NCBI RefSeq assembly: GCF_900142995.1
Contig: NZ_FRCR01000004.1
Coordinates: forward strand, 124,001-188,000
From: Caldanaerovirga acetigignens
Lineage (GTDB): Bacteria > Bacillota > Thermosediminibacteria > Thermosediminibacterales > Thermosediminibacteraceae
Length of the DNA stretch: 64,000 bases
Reading direction: 5' to 3'
The notes beneath the pieces were generated by a model that ran no database searches, was not told the origin of the DNA, and saw nothing but the letters and a program-made list of their open reading frames with translations. Position 1 is the first letter of the stretch. Every line of letters starts with the position of its first letter. This document shows, piece after piece, positions 32,608-41,662 of this stretch. A program made the translations under genes and the position numbers.

Positions 32608-35600
32608 TCATACTAACTCTTCTAGGTCAATTTCCGGATAAATCTCTTTAATCGATTTCTTTACCCCTTCAGCTTCATCATTTCGTCCCATATTCTTATA
32701 TATCTTATACATCAACGTGTAATTATCGACATCTCTTCTGTCCAGGTTGAATGCCCTAGCAGCAAAGATAAGAGCATCATCAAATAAGTTTTGTTCTAGC
32801 GCTCTTTCGGCGAGGAATCTATAGATATGAGGATCTTCGGCATAAAGATCCGCCGCCTTTATATACGCTGTTATTGCGGGTTCATAAAAACTTTTGCTTT
32901 CCATCATTCGTCCGTACCTTACGTAATCCTCTCTGGTAAATAGCGGCGTATATAGCTTCAAAATCTCATTAAATAAATCGAATTCACCAAAACTAATTAG
33001 TTTCTCAAGAAGACCAAAGTAGCTGTCTTTAACTTCGTCATAAGCTGCTTTAAATTCTCCAAAAATAGTAAGGAAAAGCTTCTTATCTGCTGAATCTTCG
33101 AGTTCCCATAGAGCTTTTTTCGCATTTTCAATATCGTTCATAACCAAACAACACAATATCTTATGATAAATCGAATCATTTTTAGCTTTTTCGTGCTCTG
33201 ATTCGAAGAATTCCATTGCCCTATTATAATCTTTCAACCCCAGATACACTATCCCCTTCAATGTATTTAGACCCGCTATATCCATTTTTATCTCATCTAA
33301 ATATTCCTTAGCAACATCAAATCTTCCTACATTCATGTAGAGCTTTGCTAGTATTGCAAAGTTGTAAGGGTTTTTCTGGTCTACGTATTTATTAAAAAAT
33401 CCTTTTACACTCTCCGGCTTCTCGTTGCGGACAAATATATCGAATAGCTTAATAAAAACATCTCGATAATTTGGATAGGTCTTCAAGATCTCTATATACT
33501 CCCTTACCGCATCGTGAAGCTTGCCAAGCCTTTCATAGCAATATGCAATCATGTGCCTAGCTCTATAACTGCCTGTCCCACCCATCGTAACGTGTAGACC
33601 TTGGTATTCCCCCATTTCAATGCATTCTTTGAACATTTCGATAGCTTTTTTATACCTTTTTTGTTCAATGTAAAGCATTCCTTCGAGGAATTTGAAATCA
33701 GGTATGTCCTGGTAATAAGCTTTCGCATCATTTATTAATTTTAATGCTGTATCGTAGTCTTTAAGAATTGTATAAGTCTGTATCAAATACCTCAAAAGCC
33801 TGGGAGCAGAAAATGAATTCAAATCTATTCCCTTTACAGCAGTAATCAAGTGCTTCAATGCTTTTTTATAGTCGCCAGCATTATAATATTCTACTCCTAG
33901 GTTCCCATGTTGAAATTTGTCTTCGGGATGCTTCATTAGATACTGTAGAAGCATATTTATATACCTTTTGGTCTTATTTTTTTCGGCTCGTACTTCGCTG
34001 AGATAGCCGTAATGAAGGATCGTCACATCCGCATTTTTAAATATAGGGGGGCGGTTTTCTTCTACATTTCTCAAATTTTCGTGTATCGGATATATGTATT
34101 TTAGCTTGCCGTTATTCCTGAATAGCCTAAAGTTGTAATGTACTTCGGTAAGGTTGTTTGAAACGCTCGCTCCACCGTAGTTTACTATTTTGAACATGTA
34201 CGCTTCCACAGTATCGTCATTGAGAAGCGGCTGTATTTTTCCTACATCCTCCTTTTTAATCTCCTCATCAGCATCAAGGAACAATATCCAATCCGACGTA
34301 GCGTTCTCGATTGCAATATTTCTTGCCTTGCTGTAATCATCTTCCCATTTCGCATGGATAACCTTTGCGCCGAGGCTTTGTGCGATTTCCACCGTTTTAT
34401 CTTTAGAACCCGTATCCACGACCACTATTTCGTCTACGATGTCCTTGACGCTGTTTATGCAGCGCGCTATGTTTTTTTCTTCGTCCTTTGTGATGAGGCA
34501 AAGAGAAAGAGTAATTTTCCCCTTTTTACCAAAATTTCTTACATCGTAATTTCCAATTAAAAGAGAAAAATATGTCACCATGTTTTTAATCTCTTCGTTT
34601 TCAATATGCGTTAGTATTTCGCTGAATTTTTTAATAAAATATATTCCTCGAAAAGTTATGGTCACCGGATAATGTTTTTGCGCCAGTTCGAAGGCTTCTT
34701 TCAGGTCATTTAGCGCATAATCGAACAATCTTCTTTTTGCCATTGCATAGGCTCTTTCAATTAAAGCGGAAACCCTCAAACCGCTATTGCAGTTTTCTTC
34801 TTTTAATTCGGGAAAAATCTCGGAAAGCGGTATCTCGTTATAAACTTTTTCAAAGATAATTCTTTCATATTCCATAGTAACTTCGGCAATCTTTTCTACC
34901 GGAATAGGATTTTCTTTAGAACCTCTCACCTTATTGTGCTGCCTGTACGTGACAGTAGGCAAAAATATTTTCTCAACATTGCATTGATTTTTTACAAGCC
35001 TTATCCACATATCATAATCTTGAGCTCTTATTAATCGTTCGTCATATTTTCCAGTTTTTAAAAAGGCTTCTTTTTTGACCAAAACCGTACTTCCGTGAAA
35101 AATGCATCCGTGCAGCAAGCTTTTCAATAGGTCATTCTGCTCAATTTCTGAAGGCTCCCATACGAGTAGAGGAATTGTATTACTTGAATCCGTGTAAATC
35201 GACGAAGTATGTATCAAATCTAAATGGGGTTTTCTGATAAGATGCCTCATCTGCACTTCCAATTTGCGCGGTAATGCCGTATCGTCATCATCAAAAATCC
35301 AGATATAATCACCTGTCGCAAACTCTAAAGCTGTGTTAATAGCACAGGGTTTGCCTTTATTTTCTTGAGATATGTATTTTATCTGTCCTCTTTCTATATA
35401 CGGCTTTAATTTTTCGTAAGTTTTATCGGTAGAACCGTCATTTACCACTATTATTTCGAAATTTTTATAGGTTTGGTTCAATATGCTGTCGATGGATTCC
35501 TGGATGTACTTTTCACCATTATATGTTGGCAATATGATAGAAACCTTCCCCGCGTCCTTTAAATCTTCAAGAGGATGAGGCGGTAAAAAATATTTTGCTA

Positions 35601-36387
35601 AGTCTTCACCCTTTTTTTCTTTAATGTCCTCTTTATTATTAAACCAACACAATATCCACTCATCGGGCACTCTATCATCCCAATTTATATCGTCCTCATT
35701 TACTCCTATTTCGCTTAATAGTTCTTTCAATACATCTAAATTGAAAATGTGCAAATAATCAGGCGAAAGAATTCTATAGCCATTGGGCACACTTACAATA
35801 ATTTTTCCTCCACTTTTACAAAGGCGCTTAGCCTCCATTAAAACTTTTAGTGGATCTTTTACATGTTCTAGCACTTCCGCTAAAACAACTGTATCAAAAG
35901 AACTATCCGGTATAGGAATGTCATTTGTATTTGCATCAATTACATCAAAAAAGCAGTCGCTTAAACCAAAATGCCAAACCTTAAATCTTGCTATTTCAAC
36001 AGCTACAGGGTCTATATCTATACCAAATACTCTGTTGCCATACATTGAAATATAAGATGATAAGTCTCCACTGCCACAACCAATCTCAAGAACATCACCA
36101 GTACATAGAGACGCTACAACAGTAAATTTTTTCTTCTCACTTTGACTCCGATTACGCCTATAGTTCATCCATTTAGAATGATATTTATAATCAATAATTG
36201 CCTGTAAAATACATGGTGAGACGATAATTTCCCCACTATCTCCAGATAACCTCATATATTCACTCAAATATAGCTTAGAAACTTCAAAGTTTCCCACAGC
36301 TACGTTTAATAATGCAAGATTAAGAAAATCTTTAGGAGTATTCTCCAACTTCAATTTTTGTAGCTTTTTTACTAATTTGTCTATCAA
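32608..36387 (-). CDS. Methyltransferase / double GT2 glycosyltransferase / TPR fusion
   Basis: 1259-residue cytosolic protein. Order: short helical N-terminus; SAM methyltransferase (VLEIGCGSGDLSSYIS near 100, then FDTVVLAEVLEHV); first GT-A family 2 glycosyltransferase at about 280-500 (VSIILPTYNGEKYIQESI, IFDDDD). A second, GT2 of the LPS-biosynthesis type, is at about 628-800 (LSLCLITKDEEKNIARCINS, FLDADEE), then TPR-like repeats to the end. The TTG at 36387 sits 8 bases after GAGG; a GTG at 36396 overlaps that site. It lies between csrA/fliW and flagellin and is followed upstream by another such fusion, so flagellin glycosylation is the likely role (inference). Confidence 0.85.
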   Translation of the reverse strand: MIDKLVKKLQKLKLENTPKDFLNLALLNVAVGNFEVSKLYLSEYMRLSGDSGEIIVSPCILQAIIDYKYHSKWMNYRRNRSQSEKKKFTVVASLCTGDVLEIGCGSGDLSSYISMYGNRVFGIDIDPVAVEIARFKVWHFGLSDCFFDVIDANTNDIPIPDSSFDTVVLAEVLEHVKDPLKVLMEAKRLCKSGGKIIVSVPNGYRILSPDYLHIFNLDVLKELLSEIGVNEDDINWDDRVPDEWILCWFNNKEDIKEKKGEDLAKYFLPPHPLEDLKDAGKVSIILPTYNGEKYIQESIDSILNQTYKNFEIIVVNDGSTDKTYEKLKPYIERGQIKYISQENKGKPCAINTALEFATGDYIWIFDDDDTALPRKLEVQMRHLIRKPHLDLIHTSSIYTDSSNTIPLLVWEPSEIEQNDLLKSLLHGCIFHGSTVLVKKEAFLKTGKYDERLIRAQDYDMWIRLVKNQCNVEKIFLPTVTYRQHNKVRGSKENPIPVEKIAEVTMEYERIIFEKVYNEIPLSEIFPELKEENCNSGLRVSALIERAYAMAKRRLFDYALNDLKEAFELAQKHYPVTITFRGIYFIKKFSEILTHIENEEIKNMVTYFSLLIGNYDVRNFGKKGKITLSLCLITKDEEKNIARCINSVKDIVDEIVVVDTGSKDKTVEIAQSLGAKVIHAKWEDDYSKARNIAIENATSDWILFLDADEEIKKEDVGKIQPLLNDDTVEAYMFKIVNYGGASVSNNLTEVHYNFRLFRNNGKLKYIYPIHENLRNVEENRPPIFKNADVTILHYGYLSEVRAEKNKTKRYINMLLQYLMKHPEDKFQHGNLGVEYYNAGDYKKALKHLITAVKGIDLNSFSAPRLLRYLIQTYTILKDYDTALKLINDAKAYYQDIPDFKFLEGMLYIEQKRYKKAIEMFKECIEMGEYQGLHVTMGGTGSYRARHMIAYCYERLGKLHDAVREYIEILKTYPNYRDVFIKLFDIFVRNEKPESVKGFFNKYVDQKNPYNFAILAKLYMNVGRFDVAKEYLDEIKMDIAGLNTLKGIVYLGLKDYNRAMEFFESEHEKAKNDSIYHKILCCLVMNDIENAKKALWELEDSADKKLFLTIFGEFKAAYDEVKDSYFGLLEKLISFGEFDLFNEILKLYTPLFTREDYVRYGRMMESKSFYEPAITAYIKAADLYAEDPHIYRFLAERALEQNLFDDALIFAARAFNLDRRDVDNYTLMYKIYKNMGRNDEAEGVKKSIKEIYPEIDLEELV

Positions 36388-36424
36388 TTTCTTCACCTCA
36401 TTAATCCGTATATTAAGAGTAATT

Positions 36425-39376
36425 TTATGATTTATGTGCTATGGTAATCATTACTTTTGAAGTATTTGAAATCCCACATACTAAGGAATTTCCGTCAATT
36501 GAATAGTAATCAATATTCTTAAAATACTTTCTTAATATATTATCAAATTCAAAAACATCATATTCTTTTACATGAAATGGATTGTTAATATTTTTTCTAT
36601 TCACCCTATTAGGTGTAGAAATTACAAATTTTCCATTAGGAACTAAAACTCTATATGCTTCGTTAATATATTTTTCAACAAGTTCTAATTTTATATGTTC
36701 AAGTGTTTCATATGATACATAAATATCAAACGTCTGATCATCGTATGGTAATTCGGTTACATCGCCATTAACCCAAGCTATATTATCAATATTATAAGCC
36801 TTCATTCCGAACTCGATACTATCACTAGCTATATCTAAAGCATCAACTTTATCACATAAACCCGACAAATAAGCAGCTCCATATCCAAAACCACAACCCG
36901 CATCTAATATATGATGTGTTTTTCTTGCAAACATACCAACAAGCTTATACCTTAAAATTACATTCAAAAATCCTAAAAAGGACATAAATCTTGTCCCTGG
37001 TATCCCTCTCTCCCAATTATAAGTCAATTCTTTGGTTTCTATATCTTTCATAATTCTTTCATTATAAACAAATCCATATATAAATGAATTTTTAACGTTT
37101 TTCATTTCTTTTGCTATTATTTTCTTTACTATAGAATCGATTTCATATAACCTTTCAGATTTCCATATATATTCTGGGTAAATTATTTTATTGTTTTTAA
37201 TATCAAATACTATTCCTGTTAAAACTAAATTACTGCATAAATTTTCTAAAACGAATTCTAAAAGGAAATGTTCATTAGTTAACATTTCTATCTTGCCTAT
37301 AGATACGGTTGCATTTGAAAAATCAAATTTATCGATCAAAACTACAATAGGTAATGAAAAGTCATTAACTAACTCTAAAGCATCATTTATGGTTTCTACT
37401 TTAATTAATTCTTCTTTTTTCTTCAAAATTACAAAATCACAATATGATAAATCTTTATACTTTTGCTTTACGATTTTATAAATCGCGTAGTCTCCGTATC
37501 TATTTAAATAATCAGCTAAATTCCTATATTTCATATGTGGCGGAAAGTTTATATTAGGTTGCTCAATAATTGTATATAAAACTACAAATTTCGGAGACAA
37601 CGAAAATATATCATCTAACGTTTTTACAAAATCATCTTCATCAATGATATGATATAAAACATCAAGACAAACAACTAAATCGGGATTTCTTATATTTAAC
37701 TTAAATTGTCCAGGAGAATATACTAGAAACTTTTTTGAGTGATCACCCTTAAATTTATTCTTACAAATTTCTATTGCTGTTTGAGAAACATCTAAACCAA
37801 TATAATTAGTATAATTCATGTAAGAAAGTTGATTGCCATCTCCACATCCAAATTCAACAACTGTATTTATATCATTTTCTTTAATTAAATTATTAATAAT
37901 TTCTGCTTTAAATTCTGCTAGTTTACCGTACGAGCCCGCTCCCGAATTTCCTCCCGATAAATATCTTTGCTCCCAATATTTCTTATAATCAAATTTTTTT
38001 TTAGGTAACACTGCTAATATTTTTTTTATTTCTTCAAGTTGTTTATCTAAAGAATATCTCTTTACAATGTTTCTATATTTTATAGATTCATAATTACCTG
38101 AAACAATTTTTTCAACTGCCTCATCTATTGTGTTAAAAATAAATTCTTCTGCATAAAATTCCTTAGCTCCATAAAAATTATGTATTATCGGTTTTATCCC
38201 TTTTGCCATCGCTTCCACAATATTATACCCAAAACTCTCATGTATACTAGTTGACAATAAATAATTTTTATCTTCTAACCACTCATCGATATCATCTACC
38301 CAACCATAAAATATCACATTGTTTTCAAGCCCCATCTCATTTACCATATATTTCAAGTAGAGCTCCAGAAGCAGCTCTTCAAATTTTCCAGCTATATGAA
38401 GTTTGTAATCTTTATTAATTTTTACCAGTCTATCTATGATTTGTAAAGCTAAAACAATATTTTTTCTTGAATTTAAAAGTGCAACCCAGGCAATGTTAAA
38501 TCCAGGATTCCTCCTTTTATAATCAATATTGTCTATTTTTATCCCATTATATATTACCTCTATTTTGTCCTTAATTTCGTTAAATTTCTCTTTATGATAT
38601 ATTTCTAACACATCTTTCATTGAATTTGCTACTAAAATTAACTTATCAACAACATCCCATTTTATTCTTTCAATCAAATTGGTAAAAGCTTCATATCTAT
38701 GTAATCTTACAAGCACCTTCTTTTCGATAATAGCTGGATAATTCGTACCCAAAATCGCAGCCTCATCTGCCCACTCAAACCAAACAATATCTGCCCAATT
38801 TATCGCTTCATATATCTCTTTATCAGTTTTAACTGTAAATTTTCTTACCCAATAATCTTGCGATAAATTTTCTATTATATCATTTATGAACTTATCACCA
38901 CCAGCAATGCAAATAAAAGCTAACCTAGTTTTTTTAATGGATGTTTGAATCTTTTCTTTTAATAATTGAAATTTAACTTTTAAATCACTTATCAATTTAT
39001 CAGGAACATTCTTAAGTGCAAGTTCTATATGTCTTAAAGCTTTCTTAAAATTACCCTCAAACACATACAAATCCGAAAGTATATCGTTTATTTCCCAAGA
39101 ATTCGGATCTATACTAAAATACAACTCCGCATACTCTTTAACCTTATTCCAATTCTTCATTTGATAGTATATTATCGACAGATTAAAAAGGGCATCAGGA
39201 TTATTAGGATATTTCTTCATCATCTCTTTCAAAACACTAATTGCTTTGTTTCTCTTATCTAAATTATAATGGGACAAAGCTAACATTAAATAGTCATTCT
39301 GCGTAACAGGTGCATTGTTCGAAAAGTAATCAATTATTTCCTCATACTTTCCAGAATTAAACACATCTTGGAGCAT
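36425..39376 (-). CDS. TPR / GT4 glycosyltransferase / two-methyltransferase fusion
   Basis: 983-residue protein. TPR-like repeats (about 1-150) lead to a GT-B family 4 glycosyltransferase at about 150-465 (NIAWVALLNSRKN, LHIAGKFEE, YLLSTSIHESFGYNIVEAMAKGIKPI). A SAM methyltransferase follows at about 475-640 (VVEFGCGDGNQLSY), then a linker domain at 640-800 and a second SAM methyltransferase at about 800-980 (ILDAGCGFGYGAAYLSG, YVSYETLEHI). The ATG at 39376 is 8 bases after GAGG. It begins 20 bases after the csrA stop, so probably co-transcribed with fliW-csrA. Low GC relative to neighbours suggests horizontal acquisition of the glycan genes. Probably builds or decorates the flagellin glycan. 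Confidence 0.82.
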   Translation of the reverse strand: MLQDVFNSGKYEEIIDYFSNNAPVTQNDYLMLALSHYNLDKRNKAISVLKEMMKKYPNNPDALFNLSIIYYQMKNWNKVKEYAELYFSIDPNSWEINDILSDLYVFEGNFKKALRHIELALKNVPDKLISDLKVKFQLLKEKIQTSIKKTRLAFICIAGGDKFINDIIENLSQDYWVRKFTVKTDKEIYEAINWADIVWFEWADEAAILGTNYPAIIEKKVLVRLHRYEAFTNLIERIKWDVVDKLILVANSMKDVLEIYHKEKFNEIKDKIEVIYNGIKIDNIDYKRRNPGFNIAWVALLNSRKNIVLALQIIDRLVKINKDYKLHIAGKFEELLLELYLKYMVNEMGLENNVIFYGWVDDIDEWLEDKNYLLSTSIHESFGYNIVEAMAKGIKPIIHNFYGAKEFYAEEFIFNTIDEAVEKIVSGNYESIKYRNIVKRYSLDKQLEEIKKILAVLPKKKFDYKKYWEQRYLSGGNSGAGSYGKLAEFKAEIINNLIKENDINTVVEFGCGDGNQLSYMNYTNYIGLDVSQTAIEICKNKFKGDHSKKFLVYSPGQFKLNIRNPDLVVCLDVLYHIIDEDDFVKTLDDIFSLSPKFVVLYTIIEQPNINFPPHMKYRNLADYLNRYGDYAIYKIVKQKYKDLSYCDFVILKKKEELIKVETINDALELVNDFSLPIVVLIDKFDFSNATVSIGKIEMLTNEHFLLEFVLENLCSNLVLTGIVFDIKNNKIIYPEYIWKSERLYEIDSIVKKIIAKEMKNVKNSFIYGFVYNERIMKDIETKELTYNWERGIPGTRFMSFLGFLNVILRYKLVGMFARKTHHILDAGCGFGYGAAYLSGLCDKVDALDIASDSIEFGMKAYNIDNIAWVNGDVTELPYDDQTFDIYVSYETLEHIKLELVEKYINEAYRVLVPNGKFVISTPNRVNRKNINNPFHVKEYDVFEFDNILRKYFKNIDYYSIDGNSLVCGISNTSKVMITIAHKS

Positions 39377-39396
39377 AAAAAACACCTCTATATCGT

Positions 39397-39639
39397 TTAT
39401 TTTAAATCTCTATTCTCTCTAATATTTTTTTCTATTTCCTCAAAAGCCTTTAATGACAAATCAAAGGCCGCCTTATTTTCGCCTTTTATTTCTTCTATCA
39501 GCTCTGTCCTTAAGATTTTTACGCCCTTCGGAGCTTTTATGCCGAGCTTTACCCTCTCCCCGTCCACCTCAATGACGATTATCTCCACCTCATCGCCTAT
39601 TAAAAGCTTTTCTCCTTTCTTTCTAGAAAGGACGAGCAT
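39397..39639 (-). CDS. csrA: Carbon storage regulator CsrA
   Basis: 80-residue RNA-binding translational repressor. Conserved MLVLSRKKGEKLLIGDEVEIIVIEVDGERVKLGIKAPKGV core with the RNA-contacting N-terminal strand and the VKLGIKAP region. Start ATG 39639, 7 bases after GGAGA; the in-frame TTG two codons earlier is less likely. Overlap/adjacency with fliW (antagonist) is the classic Bacillota layout: FliW binds CsrA, and flagellin titrates FliW, setting flagellin translation. Confidence 0.96.
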   Translation of the reverse strand: MLVLSRKKGEKLLIGDEVEIIVIEVDGERVKLGIKAPKGVKILRTELIEEIKGENKAAFDLSLKAFEEIEKNIRENRDLK

Positions 39640-39641
39640 TT

Positions 39642-40082
39642 TCAAGTCTCCTTTTTTTGGAAAATCGTGACAGGATGCTTTATCATGTATTCCGGGTTTT
39701 CGGCGATGAGCTGGGCTCCTAATCGCTCGAGGGAATTGAGTACTATTGGGCCTTTGAGGTTTACCGTCGTCCTTTCCACTTCCTGAGGGACGCTAAGGAC
39801 GCAGAGCACCACAGCATCTTCTATTGAATTTAGCTTTAGCTTTTTAAGGTCGCTTTCACAAAGCGAAGGGGCATAATCGGGGAAGAATTTTACGGGGTCT
39901 ATTACGGGCAGGGCAAAGCCATCTTCATCCACCGACTGAAGCCACTTTATAACATCGCTTCCTGGGTGGTCTATGAGTACGAATCTTTTTAGATCCTCAA
40001 AGCCTATTATGCCGTTTGGGAAGTTTATTATCTTTTCTTCCTCCACTTCGACCTCACTGAAAAATTTCGTTTTTATCTTCAT
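39642..40082 (-). CDS. fliW: Flagellar assembly factor FliW
   Basis: 146-residue flagellin-binding and CsrA-antagonising protein. Typical N-terminus KTKFFSEVEVEEEKIINFPNGIIGFEDLKRFVLI, then DFPVIDPVKFFPDY-like VIDPVKFFPDYAP. C-terminal GPIVLNSLERLGAQLIAENPEY. The ATG at 40082 follows GGAGG. Encoded immediately before csrA. Confidence 0.95.
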   Translation of the reverse strand: MKIKTKFFSEVEVEEEKIINFPNGIIGFEDLKRFVLIDHPGSDVIKWLQSVDEDGFALPVIDPVKFFPDYAPSLCESDLKKLKLNSIEDAVVLCVLSVPQEVERTTVNLKGPIVLNSLERLGAQLIAENPEYMIKHPVTIFQKKET

Positions 40083-40106
40083 TACTTTTTCCTCCGGTTT
40101 TTTGGT

Positions 40107-40502
40107 TTATTCTCCGATATACTTTTTCGCACAATTTTTTAGCTCTCTTAATAAATCCACGTAAAAAGACTTTATCCTGTTGTAAATCGCCCGGGCTTCC
40201 TTTTCATCGTAAATATAAGAGGTCTTGTTCCTATCAACCAGCATCTCAATCCACGCTTCTCCATCAGCTATTATCCCTGCCTTGAAACCTTCTTTTATTG
40301 TGCTTCTCGGGCTTTTCACTTCAATTCCTTCATATTCGAGGATATCCTTTATGAGCTTCCACGCAAGTTCGAATGTAAACTCGAACCTCTGGAAGACTCC
40401 GTCCATGATTATCTCGCTTGGAGGTTCAATATTCACACCTTCTTTCAGCCTCTTTAAGGCATTTACGAAATCTTTAAACCTTTCAATTATCCTTTTTTTC
40501 AT
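40107..40502 (-). CDS. HI0074/HepT-like nucleotidyltransferase partner (HEPN fold)
   Basis: 131-residue all-helical protein of the nucleotidyltransferase substrate-binding (HI0074) family. Segments FQRFEFTFELAWKLIKDILEYEGIEVKSPRSTIKEGFKAGII and RNKTSYIYDEKEARAIYNRIKSFY are characteristic; the late RNKTSY motif corresponds to the HEPN R-x4-6-H position but lacks the histidine. The start ATG 40502 lies within the MNT gene (20-base overlap), so the pair is coupled. Could be a toxin-antitoxin pair or a nucleotidyl transfer module. Confidence 0.85.
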   Translation of the reverse strand: MKKRIIERFKDFVNALKRLKEGVNIEPPSEIIMDGVFQRFEFTFELAWKLIKDILEYEGIEVKSPRSTIKEGFKAGIIADGEAWIEMLVDRNKTSYIYDEKEARAIYNRIKSFYVDLLRELKNCAKKYIGE

Positions 40503-40821
40503 AAATTAGAACCCCATCTCTAATTATTTTTTCTTTCAACGAATCTTTTTTCAATTTTTCAAAATGGACTACATCAAAGGAGAGTGCAGTATCTATTTCA
40601 TTTATCTCATCCACCATAAGGTTAAATTCTCTTTCCGATATATCTCTCGAAAAAACGGCCAAATCCACATCCGACGTTTTTTTGAAATCTCCCCTTGCCC
40701 TTGAGCCGAAAAGGAGAACTTTTTGCACCGGGTATTTTTCAAAAATACGCCGCAGTTCATTTAGTATCTTTTCGTTAATATGGATACCCTTTCCTTTACT
40801 GTCCTGATTATTAGAAAGCAT
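40483..40821 (-). CDS. MNT-type nucleotidyltransferase
   Basis: 112-residue minimal nucleotidyltransferase. The fold signature VLLFGSRARGDFKKTSDVDLAVFS carries the GS motif and catalytic Asp pair; a third Asp is in LSFDVVHFE. Intact, unlike the broken MNT gene at 23205. The ATG at 40821 is 7 bases after GGTGG. In MntA-HepT systems this protein AMPylates the HEPN toxin. The pair is inserted between DUF6470 and fliW, genes that are normally adjacent. Confidence 0.88.
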   Translation of the reverse strand: MLSNNQDSKGKGIHINEKILNELRRIFEKYPVQKVLLFGSRARGDFKKTSDVDLAVFSRDISEREFNLMVDEINEIDTALSFDVVHFEKLKKDSLKEKIIRDGVLIYEKKDN

Positions 40822-40863
40822 CAAGATACCACCCTAGTATAGCTTACCATATTTATCCAATAT

Positions 40864-41442
40864 TTAAACCCTGACATCGGTATGCTCTCCTATTTTCACG
40901 GCGGTTATCTTTATGTAAGGAGGTTTCTCAAGATAAGGCCTTACCCTTGCGTATTCGTAAGATATGTCAACGGGAAAAGGCTTTACGCTCACATCTACGT
41001 AGCCCTCCTTCAGGCTTACATCCACCTTTCCTTCGCTGAAGTGAATCTCCGGCGGGGTTTTGGGGATCAAATCCACATTGAAGTCCTTTTCGGGGAATGC
41101 GTTTTGCTCCGCAATGTCTGCTATAGAAATCCTTTTCTCGATGGCACCGAGGGCATCGCCTTCCTGCACTATCTTTTCCACTGCCTGCCAGGTTAAATCC
41201 TTTGCCTCGTAATACCACTTTGTCGCGAGGGTAGGCATGTCGGCAAGGCCTATTTCGGAAAAAGGGGCTTCAAGGTCTATTTTTTCTATCCTCGGGTGCT
41301 CGACCTTAACTTCTAGCTCAGGAGCTTTTTTCTCAAGGTCGAAGCCTCCGGCAATGTCATTTTTTATCTCCATATTCCCTCTTTTATACTCTATGCCGAG
41401 CCTTCCGAAAGAAAATTGGACGTCCAGAGCGTAAAGTTGCAT
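40864..41442 (-). CDS. yviE: DUF6470 (YviE-like) flagellar-cluster protein
   Basis: 192-residue soluble protein of the DUF6470/YviE family, found in flagellar clusters between flgL and fliW in many Bacillota. It shows strand-rich repeats (LEVKVEHPRIEKID, KVDVSLKEGYVDVSVKPFPVDIS) and the central MPTLATKWYYEAKD. ATG 41442 is 7 bases after AAGGTGG. Molecular role unknown. A possible promoter is at 41507-41535. Confidence 0.8.
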   Translation of the reverse strand: MQLYALDVQFSFGRLGIEYKRGNMEIKNDIAGGFDLEKKAPELEVKVEHPRIEKIDLEAPFSEIGLADMPTLATKWYYEAKDLTWQAVEKIVQEGDALGAIEKRISIADIAEQNAFPEKDFNVDLIPKTPPEIHFSEGKVDVSLKEGYVDVSVKPFPVDISYEYARVRPYLEKPPYIKITAVKIGEHTDVRV

Positions 41443-41506
41443 CAGATTTCCACCTTCCGCAAACATGGACTAAAATAAGTATTACTGTCTAAAAATCGCA
41501 AAGCGA

Positions 41507-41535
41507 ACAATACCTGTTATAAAGCACGAAAGCAA
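41507..41535 (-). promoter_or_regulatory. Possible sigma-A promoter before the DUF6470 gene
   Basis: Minus strand TTGCTT, 17 bases, TATTGT, about 65 bases upstream of the gene and after the flgL terminator. Moderate match only. Confidence 0.35.
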
Positions 41536-41562
41536 TAATAAAACGTAAAGAAACTTTTGAGA

Positions 41563-41588
41563 CAAAAATCGGCCTTAAATTTAGGCCG
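41563..41588 (-). terminator. Terminator after flgL
   Basis: CGGCCT (41570-41575) pairs with AGGCCG (41583-41588). On the minus strand ATTTTTG follows. It separates flgMNKL from the DUF6470-MNT-HepT-fliW-csrA unit. Confidence 0.7.
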
Positions 41589-41662
41589 CCTATAAATAAC
41601 GCCACTTTTTATATTCGGTGCCAATTATAAAATAACAAATAGCGAAAACACTATGACAAAAC

